NCBI GenBank assembly: GCA_036785705.1
Contig: JAWUZG010000056.1
Span: 9,053,001-9,117,000, forward strand
Reading direction: 5' to 3'
Origin: Acanthornis magna
Lineage: Eukaryota; Chordata; Aves; Passeriformes; Acanthizidae
DNA length: 64,000 bases
Shown here: piece after piece, positions 23,706 through 34,753 of the stretch
Numbering within the stretch: position 1 is the stretch's first letter
How the letters are laid out: the number at the start of each line of letters is the position of its first letter
Translations under genes and position numbers: made by a program
Notes under the pieces: generated by a model
What the model saw: only the letters and a program-made list of their open reading frames with translations
Told to the model about the DNA's origin: nothing
The model's database searches: none

Positions 23706-26700
23706 AGGAGATCTAAAGGGCCTCGAGCTCCAGGAACACCAGGGCTGGAAAGGGCCTGCCAAGGCAAACGCGGCAAGGCCCCATCATGGCTGCTCCCACA
23801 CCTTTTTGATCTGGACACGCCACAGGGTTGGGCACCTCGGCCCCTGCCACCAGCTGCCATTTGGCCTAGAGTTAGGGTTGAGAGATCTAAAGAGACTCGA
23901 GCTCCTGGAACACTGGGGCTGGAAAGGGCCTGCCAAGGCCATCGCAGCAGTGCCCCAGCATTGCTGCTCCTCCATCTTTCTGATAGGGAAAACTTAGGTA
24001 CTGGGCTTGGGTAATTAACTAGGCTAGGGTTAGGGTTACGCCTAGGGTTAGGCTTAGGAGATCTAAAGGGCCTCGAGCTCCAGGAACACCAGGGCTGGAA
24101 AGGGCCTGCCAAGGCAAACGCGGCAAGGCCCCATCATGCCTGCTCCCACACCTTTCTGATCTGGACACGCCACAGGGTTGGGCACCTCGGCCCCTGCCAC
24201 CAGCTGCCATTTGGCCTAGTGTTAGGGTTGAGAGATCTAAAGAGACTCGAGCTCCTGGAACACTGGGGCTGGAAAGGGCCTGCCAAGACCATCGCAGCAG
24301 TGCCCCAACACTGCTGCTCCCACACCTTTCTGATAGGGAAAACCCAGGCATTGGGCTTGGGTAAATAACTAGGTGTAGGGGTAGGGTTATGCCTAGGCTT
24401 AGCATTAGGAGATCTAAAGGGCTTCGAGCTCAAGGAACACCAAAGCTGGAAAGGGCCTGCCAAGGCAAACGCGGCAAGACCCCATCATGGCTGCTCCCAC
24501 ACCTTTCTGATCTGGACACCCCACATGGGTGGGCACCTCGGCCCCGGCCACCAGCTGCCATTTGGCCTAGAGTTAGGGTTGAGAGATTTAAAGAGTTACA
24601 AGCTCTGGGAACACTGGGGCTGGAAAGGGCCTGCAAAGGCCATTGCAACAGTGCCCCAACATTGCTGCTCCTCCATCTTTCTGATAGGGAAAACCTAGGT
24701 ACTGGGCTAAGGGAAATTAACTAGGCTAGGGTTAGGGTTACACCTAGGGTTAGGGTTAGGAGATCTAAAGGGCCTCGAGCTCCAGGAACACCAGGGCTGG
24801 AAAGGGCCTGCCAAGGCAAACGCGGCAAAGCCCCATCATGGCTGCTCCCACACCTTTCTGATCTGGACACGCCACAGGGTTGGGCACCTCGGCCCCTGCC
24901 ACCAGCTGCCATTTGGCCTAGTGTTAGGGTTGAGAGATCTAAAGAGACTCAAGCTCCTGGAACACTGGGGCTGGAAAGGGCCTGCCAAGGCCATCGCAGC
25001 AGTGCCCCAACATTGCTGCTCCTCCATCTGTCTGATAGGGAAAACCAAGGTACTGGGCTCGGGTAATTAACTAGGCTAGGGTTAGGGTTACACCTAGGGT
25101 TAGGGTTAGGAGATCTAAAGGGCCTCGAGCTCCAGGAACACCTGGGCTGGAAAGGGCCTGCCAAGGCAAACGCGGCAAGGCCCCATCATGGCTGCTCCCA
25201 CACCTTTCTGATCTGGACACGCCACAGGGTTGGGCACCTCGGCCCCTGCCACCAGCTGCCATTTGGCCTAGAGTTAGGGTTGAGAGACCTAAAGAGACTC
25301 GAGCTCTGGGAACACTGGGGCTGGAAAGGGCCTGCCAAGGCCATCGCAGCAGTGCCCCAACACTGCTGCTCCCACACCTTTCTGATAGGGAAAACCCAGG
25401 CATTGGGCTTGGGTAAATAACTAGGTGTAGGCGTAGGAGTATGCCTAGGCTTAGCATTAGGAGATCTAAAGGGCCTCGAGCTCCAGGAACACCAAAGCTG
25501 GAAAGGGCCTGCCAAGGCAAACGCGGCAAGGCCCCATCATGGCTGCTCCCACACCTTTCTGATCTGGACACGCCACAGGGTTGGGCACCTCGGCCCCTGC
25601 CACCAGCTGCCATTTGGCCTAGTGTTAGGGTTGAGAGATCTAAAGAGACTCGAGCTCCTGGAACACTGGGGCTGGAAAGGGCCTGCCAAGGCCATCGCAG
25701 CAGTGCCCCAACACTGCTGCTCCCACACCTTTCTGATAGGGAAAACCCAGGCATTGGGCTTGGATAAATAACTAGGTGTAGGGGTAGGGTTATGCCAAGG
25801 CTTAGCATTAGGAGATCTAAAGGGCCTCGAGCTCCAGGAACACCAGGGCTGGAAAGGGCCTGCCAAGGCAAACGCGGCAAGGCCCCATCATGGCTGCTCC
25901 CACACCTTTCTGATCTGGACACGCCACATGGGTGGGCACCTCGGCCCCAGCCACCAGCTGCCATTTTGCCTAGAGTTAGGGTTGAGAGATTTAAAGAGTT
26001 ACAAGCTCCGGGAACACTGGGGCTGGAAAGGGCCTGCCAAGGCCATCGCAGCAGTGCCCCAACATTGCTGCTCCTCCATCTGTCTGATAGGGAAAGCCTA
26101 GGTACTGGGCTCATGTAATTAACTAGGCTAGGGTTAGGGTTACACCTAGGGTTAGGGTTAGGAGATCTAAAGGGCCTCGAGCTCCAGGAACACCAAAGCT
26201 GGAAAGGGCCTGCCAAGGCAAACGCGGCAAGGCCCCATCATGGCTGCTCCCACACCTTTTTGATCTGGACACGCCACAGGGTTGGGCACCTCGGCCCCGG
26301 CCACCAGCTGCCATTTGGCCTAGGGTTAGGGTTGAGAGATCTAAAGAGACTCGAGCTCCTAGAACACTGGAGCTGGAAAGGGCCTGCCAAGGCCATCGCA
26401 GCAGTGCCCCAACACTGCTGCTCCCACACCTTTCTGATAGGGAAAACCTAGGTACTGGGCTAAGGGAAATTAACTAGGCTAGGGTTAGGGTTACGCCTAG
26501 GGTTAGGGTAAGGAGATCTAAAGGGCCTCGAGCTCCAGGAACACCAGGGCTGGAAAGGGCCTGCCAAGGCAAACGCGGCAAGGCTCCATCATGCCTGCTC
26601 CCACACCTTTCTGATCTGGACACCCCACATGGCTGGGCACCTCAGCCCCGGCCACCAGCTGCCATTTGGCCTAGAGTTAGGGTTGAGAGACCTAAAGAGA

Positions 26701-29700
26701 CTCGAGCTCTGGGAACACTGGGGCTGGAAAGGGCCTGCCAAGGCCATCGCAGCAGTGCCCTAACACTGCTGCTCCCACACCTTTCTGATAGGGAAAACCC
26801 AGGCATTGGGCTTGGGTAAATAACTAGGTGTAGGGGTAGGGTTATGCCTAGGCTTAGCATTAGGAGATCTAAAGGGCCTCGAGCTCCAGGAACACCAAAG
26901 CTGGAAAGGGCCTGCCAAGGCAAACGCGGCAAGACCCCATCATGGCTGCTCCCACACCTTTCTGATCTGGACACCCCACATGGGTGGGCACCTCGGCCCC
27001 GGCCACCAGCTGCCATTTGGCCTAGAGTTAGGGTTGAGAGATTTAAAGAGTTACAAGCTCTGGGAACACTGGGGCTGGAAAGGGCCTGCCAAGGCCATTG
27101 CAACAGTGCCCCAACATTGCTGCTCCTCCATCTTTCTGATAGGGAAAACCAAGGTACTGGGCTCGGGTAATTAACTAGGCTAGGGTTAGGGTTACGCCTA
27201 GGGTTAGGCTTAGGAGATCTAAAGGGCCTCGAGCTCCAGGAACACCTGGGCTGGAAAGGGCCTGCCAAGGCAAACGCGGCAAGGCCCCATCATGGCTGCT
27301 CCCACACCTTTCTGATCTGGACACGCCACAGGGTTGGGCACCTCGGCCGCTGCCACCAGCTGCCATTTGGCCTAGTGTTAGGGTTGAGAGATCAAAAGAG
27401 ACTCGAGCTCTGGGAACACTGGGGCTGGAAAGGGCCTGCCAAGGCCATCGCAGCAGTGCCCCAACACTGCTGCTCCCACACCTTTCTGATAGGGAAAACC
27501 CAGGCATTGGGCTCGGGTAAATAACTAGGTGTAGGCGTAGGGTTATGCCTAGGCTTAGCATTAGGAGATCTAAAGGGCCTCGAGCTCCAGGAACACCAGG
27601 GCTGGAAAGGGCCTGCCAAGGCAAACGCGGCAAGGCCCCATCATGGCTGCTCCCACACCTTTCTGATCTGGACACGCCACAGGGTTGGGCACCTCGGCCC
27701 CTGCCACCAGCTGCCATTTGGCCTAGTGTTAGGGTTGAGAGATCTAAAGAGACTCGAGCTCCTGGAACACTGGGGCTGGAAAGGGCCTGCCAAGGCCATC
27801 GCAGCAGTGCCCCAACATTGCTGCTCCTCCATCTGTCTGATAGGGAAAGCCTAGGTACTGGGCTCATGTAATTAACTAGGCTAGGGTTAGGGTTACACCT
27901 AGGGTTAGGGTTAGGAGATCTAAAGGGCCTCGAGCTCCAGGAACACCAAAGCTGGAAAGGGCCTGCCAAGGCAAACGCGGCAAGGCCCCATCATGGCTGC
28001 TCCCACACCTTTTTGATCTGGACACGCCACAGGGTTGGGCACCTCGGCCCCGGCCACCAGCTGCCATTTGGCCTAGGGTTAGGGTTAAGAGATCTAAAGA
28101 GACTCGAGCTCCTAGAACACTGGAGCTGGAAAGGGCCTGCCAAGGCCATCGCAGCAGTGCCCCAACACTGCTGCTCCCACACCTTTCTGATAGGGAAAAC
28201 CTAGGTACTGGGCTAAGGGAAATTAACTAGGCTAGGGTTAGGGTTACGCCTAGGGTTAGGGTAAGGAGATCTAAAGGGCCTCGAGCTCCAGGAACACCAG
28301 GGCTGGAAAGGGCCTGCCAAGGCAAACGCGGCAAGGCTCCATCATGCCTGCTCCCACACCTTTCTGATCTGGACACCCCACATGGCTGGGCACCTCAGCC
28401 CCGGCCACCAGCTGCCATTTGGCCTAGAGTTAGGGTTGAGAGACCTAAAGAGACTCGAGCTCTGGGAACACTGGGGCTGGAAAGGGCCTGCCAAGGCCAT
28501 CGCAGCAGTGCCCCAACACTGCTGCTCCCACACCTTTCTGATAGGGAAAACCCAGGCATTGGGCTTGGGTAAATAACTAGGTGTAGGGGTAGGGTTATGC
28601 CTAGGCTTAGCATTAGGAGATCTAAAGGGCCTCGAGCTCCAGGAACACCAAAGCTGGAAAGGGCCTGCCAAGGCAAACGCGGCAAGACCCCATCATGGCT
28701 GCTCCCACACCTTTCTGATCTGGACACCCCACATGGGTGGGCACCTCGGCCCCGGCCACCAGCTGCCATTTGGCCTAGAGTTAGGGTTGAGAGATTTAAA
28801 GAGTTACAAGCTCTGGGAACACTGGGGCTGGAAAGGGCCTGCCAAGGCCATCGCAGCAGTGCCCCAGCATTGCTGCTCCTCCATCTTTCTGATAGGGAAA
28901 ACCAAGGTACTGGGCTCGGGTAATTAACTAGGCTAGGGTTAGGGTTACACCTAGGGTTAGGGTTAGGAGATCTAAAGGGCCTCGAGCTCCAGGAACACCA
29001 AAGCTGGAAAGGGCCTGCCAAGGCAAACGCGGCAAGGCCCCATCATGGCTGCTCCCACACCTTTCTGATCTGGACACGCCACAGGGTTGGGCACCTCGGC
29101 CCCGGCCACCAGCTGCCATTTGGCCTAGGGTTAGGGTTGAGAGATCTAAAGAGACTCGAGCTCCTAGAACACTGGAGCTGGAAAGGGCCTGCCAAGACCA
29201 TCGCAGCAGTGCCCCAACACTGCTGCTCCCACACCTTTCTGATAGGGAAAACCCAGGCATTGGGCTTGGGTAAATAACTAGGTGTAGGGGTAGGGTTATG
29301 CCTAGGCTTAGCATTAGGAGATCTAAAGGGCCTCGAGCTCCAGGAACACCAAAGCTGGAAAGGGCCTGCCAAGGCAAACGCGGCAAGACCCCATCATGGC
29401 TGCTCCCACACCTTTCTGATCTGGACACCCCACATGGGTGGGCACCTCGGCCCCGGCCACCAGCTGCCATTTGGCCTAGAGTTAGGGTTGAGAGATTTAA
29501 AGAGTTACAAGCTCCGGGAACACTGGGGCTGGAAAGGGCCTGCCAAGGACATCGCAACAGTGCCCCAACATTGCTGCTCCTCCATCTTTCTGATAGGAAA
29601 ACCTAGGTACTGGGCTAAGGGAAATTAACAAGGCTAGGGTTAGGATTACGCCTAGGGTTAGGGTTAGGAGATCTAAAGGGCCTCGAGCTCCAGGAACACC

Positions 29701-29720
29701 AGGGCTGGAAAGGGCCTGCC
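23706..29720 (+). repeat. Second copy of the 15.3-21.7 kb block, one monomer shorter
   Basis: Sequence 23,706-27,146 matches 15,290-18,730 at 8,416 bp, and about 27,235-29,720 matches 19,170-21,655 at 8,065 bp. The offset change of 351 bp equals one monomer lost, or gained in the other copy, between 27,146 and 27,235. A patch at about 27,670-27,840 reads CGCCACAGGG and ATTTGGCCTAGTG where 19.6-19.8 kb reads CCCCACATGGG and ATTTTGCCTAGAG. A one-base deletion lies at about 29,597 (TAGGAAAACC). Confidence 0.8.
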
Positions 29721-32700
29721 AAGGCAAACGCGGCAAAGCCCCATCATGGCTGCTCCCACACCTTTCTGATCTGGACACGCCACAGGGTTGGGCACCTCGG
29801 CCCCTGCCACCAGCTGCCATTTGGCCTAGTGTTAGGGTTGAGAGATCTAAAGAGACTCGAGCTCCTGGAACACTGGGGCTGGAAAGGGCCTGCCAAGGCC
29901 ATCGCAGCAGTGCCCCAACATTGCTGCTCCTCCATCTGTCTGATAGGGAAAACCAAGGTACTGGGCTCGGGTAATTAACTAGGCTAGGGTTAGGGTTACA
30001 CCTAGGGTTAGGGTTAGGAGATCTAAAGGGCCTCGAGCTCCAGGAACACCTGGGCTGGAAAGGGCCTGCCAAGGCAAACGCGGCAAGGCCCCATCATGGC
30101 TGCTCCCACACCTTTCTGATCTGGACACGCCACAGGGTTGGGCACCTCGGCCCCTGCCACCAGCTGCCATTTGGCCTAGAGTTAGGGTTGAGAGACCTAA
30201 AGAGACTCGAGCTCTGGGAACACTGGGGCTGGAAAGGGCCTGCCAAGGCCATCGCAGCAGTGCCCCAACACTGCTGCTCCCACACCTTTCTGATAGGGAA
30301 AACCCAGGCATTGGGCTTGGGTAAATAACTAGGTGTAGGCGTAGGAGTATGCCTAGGCTTAGCATTAGGAGATCTAAAGGGCCTCGAGCTCCAGGAACAC
30401 CAAAGCTGGAAAGGGCCTGCCAAGGCAAACGCGGCAAGGCCCCATCATGGCTGCTCCCACACCTTTCTGATCTGGACACCCCACAGGGTTGGGCACCTCG
30501 GCCCCTGCCACCAGCTGCCATTTGGCCTAGTGTCAGGGTTGAGAGATCTAAAGAGACTCGAGCTCCTGGAACACTGGGGCTGGAAAGGGCCTGCCAAGGC
30601 CATCGCAGCAGTGCCCCAACACTGCTGCTCCCACACCTTTCTGATAGGGAAAACCCAGGCATTGGGCTTGGATAAATAACTAGGTGTAGGGGTAGGGTTA
30701 TGCCAAGGCTTAGCATTAGGAGATCTAAAGGGCCTCGAGCTCCAGGAACACCAGGGCTGGAAAGGGCCTGCCAAGGCAAACGCGGCAAGGCCCCATCATG
30801 GCTGCTCCCACACCTTTCTGATCTGGACACGCCACATGGGTGGGCACCTCGGCCCCAGCCACCAGCTGCCATTTTGCCTAGAGTTAGGGTTGAGAGATTT
30901 AAAGAGTTACAAGCTCCGGGAACACTGGGGCTGGAAAGGGCCTGCCAAGGCCATCGCAGCAGTGCCCCAACATTGCTGCTCCTCCATCTGTCTGATAGGG
31001 AAAGCCTAGGTACTGGGCTCATGTAATTAACTAGGCTAGGGTTAGGGTTACACCTAGGGTTAGGGTTAGGAGATCTAAAGGGCCTCGAGGTCCAGGAACA
31101 CCAAAGCTGGAAAGGGCCTGCCAAGGGAAACGCGGCAAGGCCCCATCATGGCTGCTCCCACACCTTTTTGATCTGGACACGCCACAGGGTTGGGCACCTC
31201 GGCCCCGGCCACCAGCTGCCATTTGGCCTAGAGTTAGGGTTGAGAGATCTAAAGAGACTCGAGCTCCTAGAACACTGGAGCTGGAAAGGGCCTGCCAAGG
31301 CCATCGCAGCAGTGCCCCAACACTGCTGCTCCCACACCTTTCTGATAGGGAAAACCTAGGTACTGGGCTAAGGGAAATTAACTAGGCTAGGGTTAGGGTT
31401 ACGCCTAGGGTTAGGGTAAGGAGATCTAAAGGGCCTCGAGCTCCAGGAACACCAGGGCTGGAAAGGGCCTGCCAAGGCAAACGCGGCAAGGCTCCATCAT
31501 GCCTGCTCCCACACCTTTCTGATCTGGACACCCCACATGGCTGGGCACCTCAGCCCCTGCCACCAGCTGCCATTTGGCCTAGAGTTAGGGTTGAGAGACC
31601 TAAAGAGACTCGAGCTCTGGGAACACTGGGGCTCGAAAGGGCCTGCCAAGGCCATCGCAGCAGTGCCCTAACACTGCTGCTCCCACACCTTTCTGATAGG
31701 GAAAACCCAGGCATTGGGCTTGGGTAAATAACTAGGTGTAGGGGTAGGGTTATGCCTAGGCTTAGCATTAGGAGATCTAAAGGGCCTCGAGCTCCAGGAA
31801 CACCAAAGCTGGAAAGGGCCTGCCAAGGCAAACGCGGCAAGACCCCATCATGGCTGCTCCCACACCTTTCTGATCTGGACACCCCACATGGGTGGGCACC
31901 TCGGCCCCGGCCACCAGCTGCCATTTGGCCTAGAGTTAGGGTTGAGAGATTTAAAGAGTTACAAGCTCTGGGAACACTGGGGCTGGAAAGGGCCTGCCAA
32001 GGCCATTGCAACAGTGCCCCAACATTGCTGCTCCTCCATCTTTCTGATAGGGAAAACCTAGGTACTGGGCTAAGGGAAATTAACTAGGCTAGGGTTAGGG
32101 TTACACCTAGGGTTAGGGTTAGGAGATCTAAAGGGCCTCGAGCTCCAGGAACACCAGGGCTGGAAAGGGCCTGCCAAGGCAAACGCGGCAAAGCCCCATC
32201 ATGGCTGCTCCCACACCTTTCTGATCTGGACACGCCACAGGGTTGGGCACCTCGGCCCCTGCCACCAGCTGCCATTTGGCCTAGTGTTAGGGTTGAGAGA
32301 TCTAAAGAGACTCGAGCTCCTGGAACACTGGGGCTGGAAAGGGCCTGCCAAGGCCATCGCAGCAGTGCCCCAACATTGCTGCTCCTCCATCTGTCTGATA
32401 GGGAAAACCAAGGTACTGGGCTCGGGTAATTAACTAGGCTAGGGTTAGGGTTACACCTAGGGTTAGGGTTAGGAGATCTAAAGGGCCTCGAGCTCCAGGA
32501 ACACCTGGGCTGGAAAGGGCCTGCCAAGGCAAACGCGGCAAGGCCCCATCATGGCTGCTCCCACACCTTTCTGATCTGGACACGCCACAGGGTTGGGCAC
32601 CTCGGCCCCTGCCACCAGCTGCCATTTGGCCTAGTGTTAGGGTTGAGAGATCAAAAGAGACTCGAGCTCTGGGAACACTGGGGCTGGAAAGGGCCTGCCA

Positions 32701-33055
32701 AGGCCATCGCAGCAGTGCCCCAACACTGCTGCTCCCACACCTTTCTGATAGGGAAAACCCAGGCATTGGGCTCGGGTAAATAACTAGGTGTAGGCGTAGG
32801 GTTATGCCTAGGCTTAGCATTAGGAGATCTAAAGGGCCTCGAGCTCCAGGAACACCAGGGCTGGAAAGGGCCTGCCAAGGCAAACGCGGCAAGGCCCCAT
32901 CATGGCTGCTCCCACACCTTTCTGATCTGGACACCCCACATGGGTGGGCACCTCGGCCCCAGCCACCAGCTGCCATTTTGCCTAGAGTTAGGGTTGAGAG
33001 ATTTAAAGAGTTACAAGCTCCGGGAACACTGGGGCTGGAAAGGGCCTGCCAAGGC
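29721..33055 (+). repeat. Third copy of the 16.4-19.7 kb block
   Basis: Variant order matches 16,397-19,731 at 13,324 bp (38 monomers), through GAGAGATCAAAAGAG at 32,645. The first part (to about 32.05 kb) also matches 24.8-27.1 kb at 4,908 bp (14 monomers) and shares with it the derived base in ACACGCCACATGGG (25,919 and 30,828), where 17,503 reads ACACCCCACATGGG. This suggests that the 25-kb and 30-kb copies are the closer pair there. Private changes near 31,088 (CGAGGTCC) and 31,124 (AAGGGAAACG). Confidence 0.78.
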
Positions 33056-34084
33056 CATTGCAACAGTGCCCCAACATTGCTGCTCCTCCATCTTTCTGAT
33101 AGGGAAAACCTAGGTACTGGGCTAAGGGAAATTAACTAGGCTAGGGTTAGGGTTACACCTAGGGTTAGGGTTAGGAGATCTAAAGGGCCTCGAGCTCCAG
33201 GAACACCAGGGCTGGAAAGGGCCTGCCAAGGCAAACGCGGCAAAGCCCCATCATGGCTGCTCCCACACCTTTCTGATCTGGACACGCCACAGGGTTGGGC
33301 ACCTCGGCCCCTGCCACCAGCTGCCATTTGGCCTAGTGTTAGGGTTGAGAGATCTAAAGAGACTCGAGCTCCTGGAACACTGGGGCTGGAAAGGGCCTGC
33401 CAAGGCCATCGCAGCAGTGCCCCAACATTGCTGCTCCTCCATCTGTCTGATAGGGAAAACCAAGGTACTGGGCTCGGGTAATTAACTAGGCTAGGGTTAG
33501 GGTTACACCTAGGGTTAGGGTTAGGAGATCTAAAGGGCCTCGAGCTCCAGGAACACCTGGGCTGGAAAGGGCCTGCCAAGGCAAACGCGGCAAGGCCCCA
33601 TCATGGCTGCTCCCACACCTTTCTGATCTGGACACGCCACAGGGTTGGGCACCTCGGCCCCTGCCACCAGCTGCCATTTGGCCTAGAGTTAGGGTTGAGA
33701 GACCTAAAGAGACTCGAGCTCTGGGAACACTGGGGCTGGAAAGGGCCTGCCAAGGCCATCGCAGCAGTGCCCTAACACTGCTGCTGCCACACCTTTCTGA
33801 TAGGGAAAACCCAGGCATTGGGCTTGGGTAAATAACTAGGTGTAGGGGTAGGGTTATGCCTAGGCTTAGCATTAGGAGATCTAAAGGGCCTCGAGCTCCA
33901 GGAACACCAGGGCTGGAAAGGGCCTGCCAAGGCAAACGCGGCAAGGCCCCATCATGGCTGCTCCCACACCTTTCTGATCTGGACACGCCACAGGGTTGGG
34001 CACCTCGGCCCCTGCCACCAGCTGCCATTTGGCCTAGTGTTAGGGTTGAGAGATCTAAAGAGACTCGAGCTCCTGGAACACTGG
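33056..34084 (+). repeat. Three-monomer repeat unit next to the domain boundary
   Basis: Sequence from about 33,055 to 33,640 repeats about 32,003-32,588 at 1,052 bp, that is, three monomers. The following monomer (33,875-34,224) carries the private variant GGGAAAAACAAGG at about 34,154, which reappears only in the half-unit duplication that follows. Confidence 0.78.
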
Positions 34085-34436
34085 GGCTGGAAAGGGCCTG
34101 CCAAGGCCATCGCAGCAGTGCCCCAACATTGCTGCTCCTCCATCTTTCTGATAGGGAAAAACAAGGTACTGGGCTCGGGTAATTAACTAGGCTAGGGTTA
34201 GGGTTACGCCTAGGGTTAGGCTTAGGAGATCTAAAGGGCCTCGAGCTCCAGGAACACCAGGGCTGGAAAGGGCCTGCCAAGGCCATCGCAGCAGTGCCCC
34301 AACATTGCTGCTCCTCCATCTTTCTGATAGGGAAAAACAAGGTACTGGGCTCGGGTAATTAACTAGGCTAGGGTTAGGGTTACGCCTAGGGTTAGGCTTA
34401 GGAGATCTAAAGGGCCTCGAGCTCCAGGAACACCAG
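34085..34436 (+). repeat. 176-bp half-unit tandem duplication
   Basis: Copy 1 is 34,085-34,260 and copy 2 is 34,261-34,436, both beginning GGCTGGAAAGGGCCTGCC. The result is an A-half opening at 34,225 that switches directly into B-half sequence (GGCCATCGCAG), so the distance to the next unit start (34,401) is 176 bp instead of 350. Both copies carry GGGAAAAACAAGG, seen nowhere else, which indicates a duplication at this spot. The switch lies within 23 bases common to both halves (34,261-34,283), as expected for exchange between A and B halves. It is the only place where the 350-bp phase breaks. Confidence 0.9.
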
Positions 34437-34699
34437 GGCTGGAAAGGGCCTGCCAAGGCAAACGCGGCAAGGCCCCATCATGGCTGCTCCCACACCTTTC
34501 TGATCTGGACACGCCACAGGGTTGGGCACCTCGGCCCCTGCCACCAGCTGCCATTTGGCCTAGTGTTAGGGTTGAGAGATCTAAAGAGACTCGAGCTCCT
34601 GGAACACTGGGGCCGGAAAGGGCCTGCCAAGGCCATTGCAACAGTGCCCCAACATTGCTGCTCCTCCATCTTTCTCATAGGGAAAACCTAGGTACTGGG

Positions 34700-34753
34700 C
34701 TAAGGGAAATTAACTAGGCTAGGGTTAGGGTTATGCCTAGGCTTAGCATTAGG
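34700..34753 (+). repeat. Hybrid tail, type 1b fused to type 2
   Basis: The tail begins as type 1b (TAAGGGAAATTAACTAGG) and ends as type 2 (ATGCCTAGGCTTAGC); the switch falls in the shared TAGGGTTA at about 34,725-34,733. I saw no other tail of this composition. It coincides with the left limit of similarity to the second 9,115-bp repeat copy (43,847 onward). The preceding monomer also has a private TTTCTCATAGG at about 34,671. Confidence 0.85.

Noticed and set aside
34225..34400. Deletion of half a monomer
   Set aside because: The spacing alone would fit a deletion, but the private GGGAAAAACAAGG is present on both sides at 176-bp distance, which fits a local tandem duplication better.
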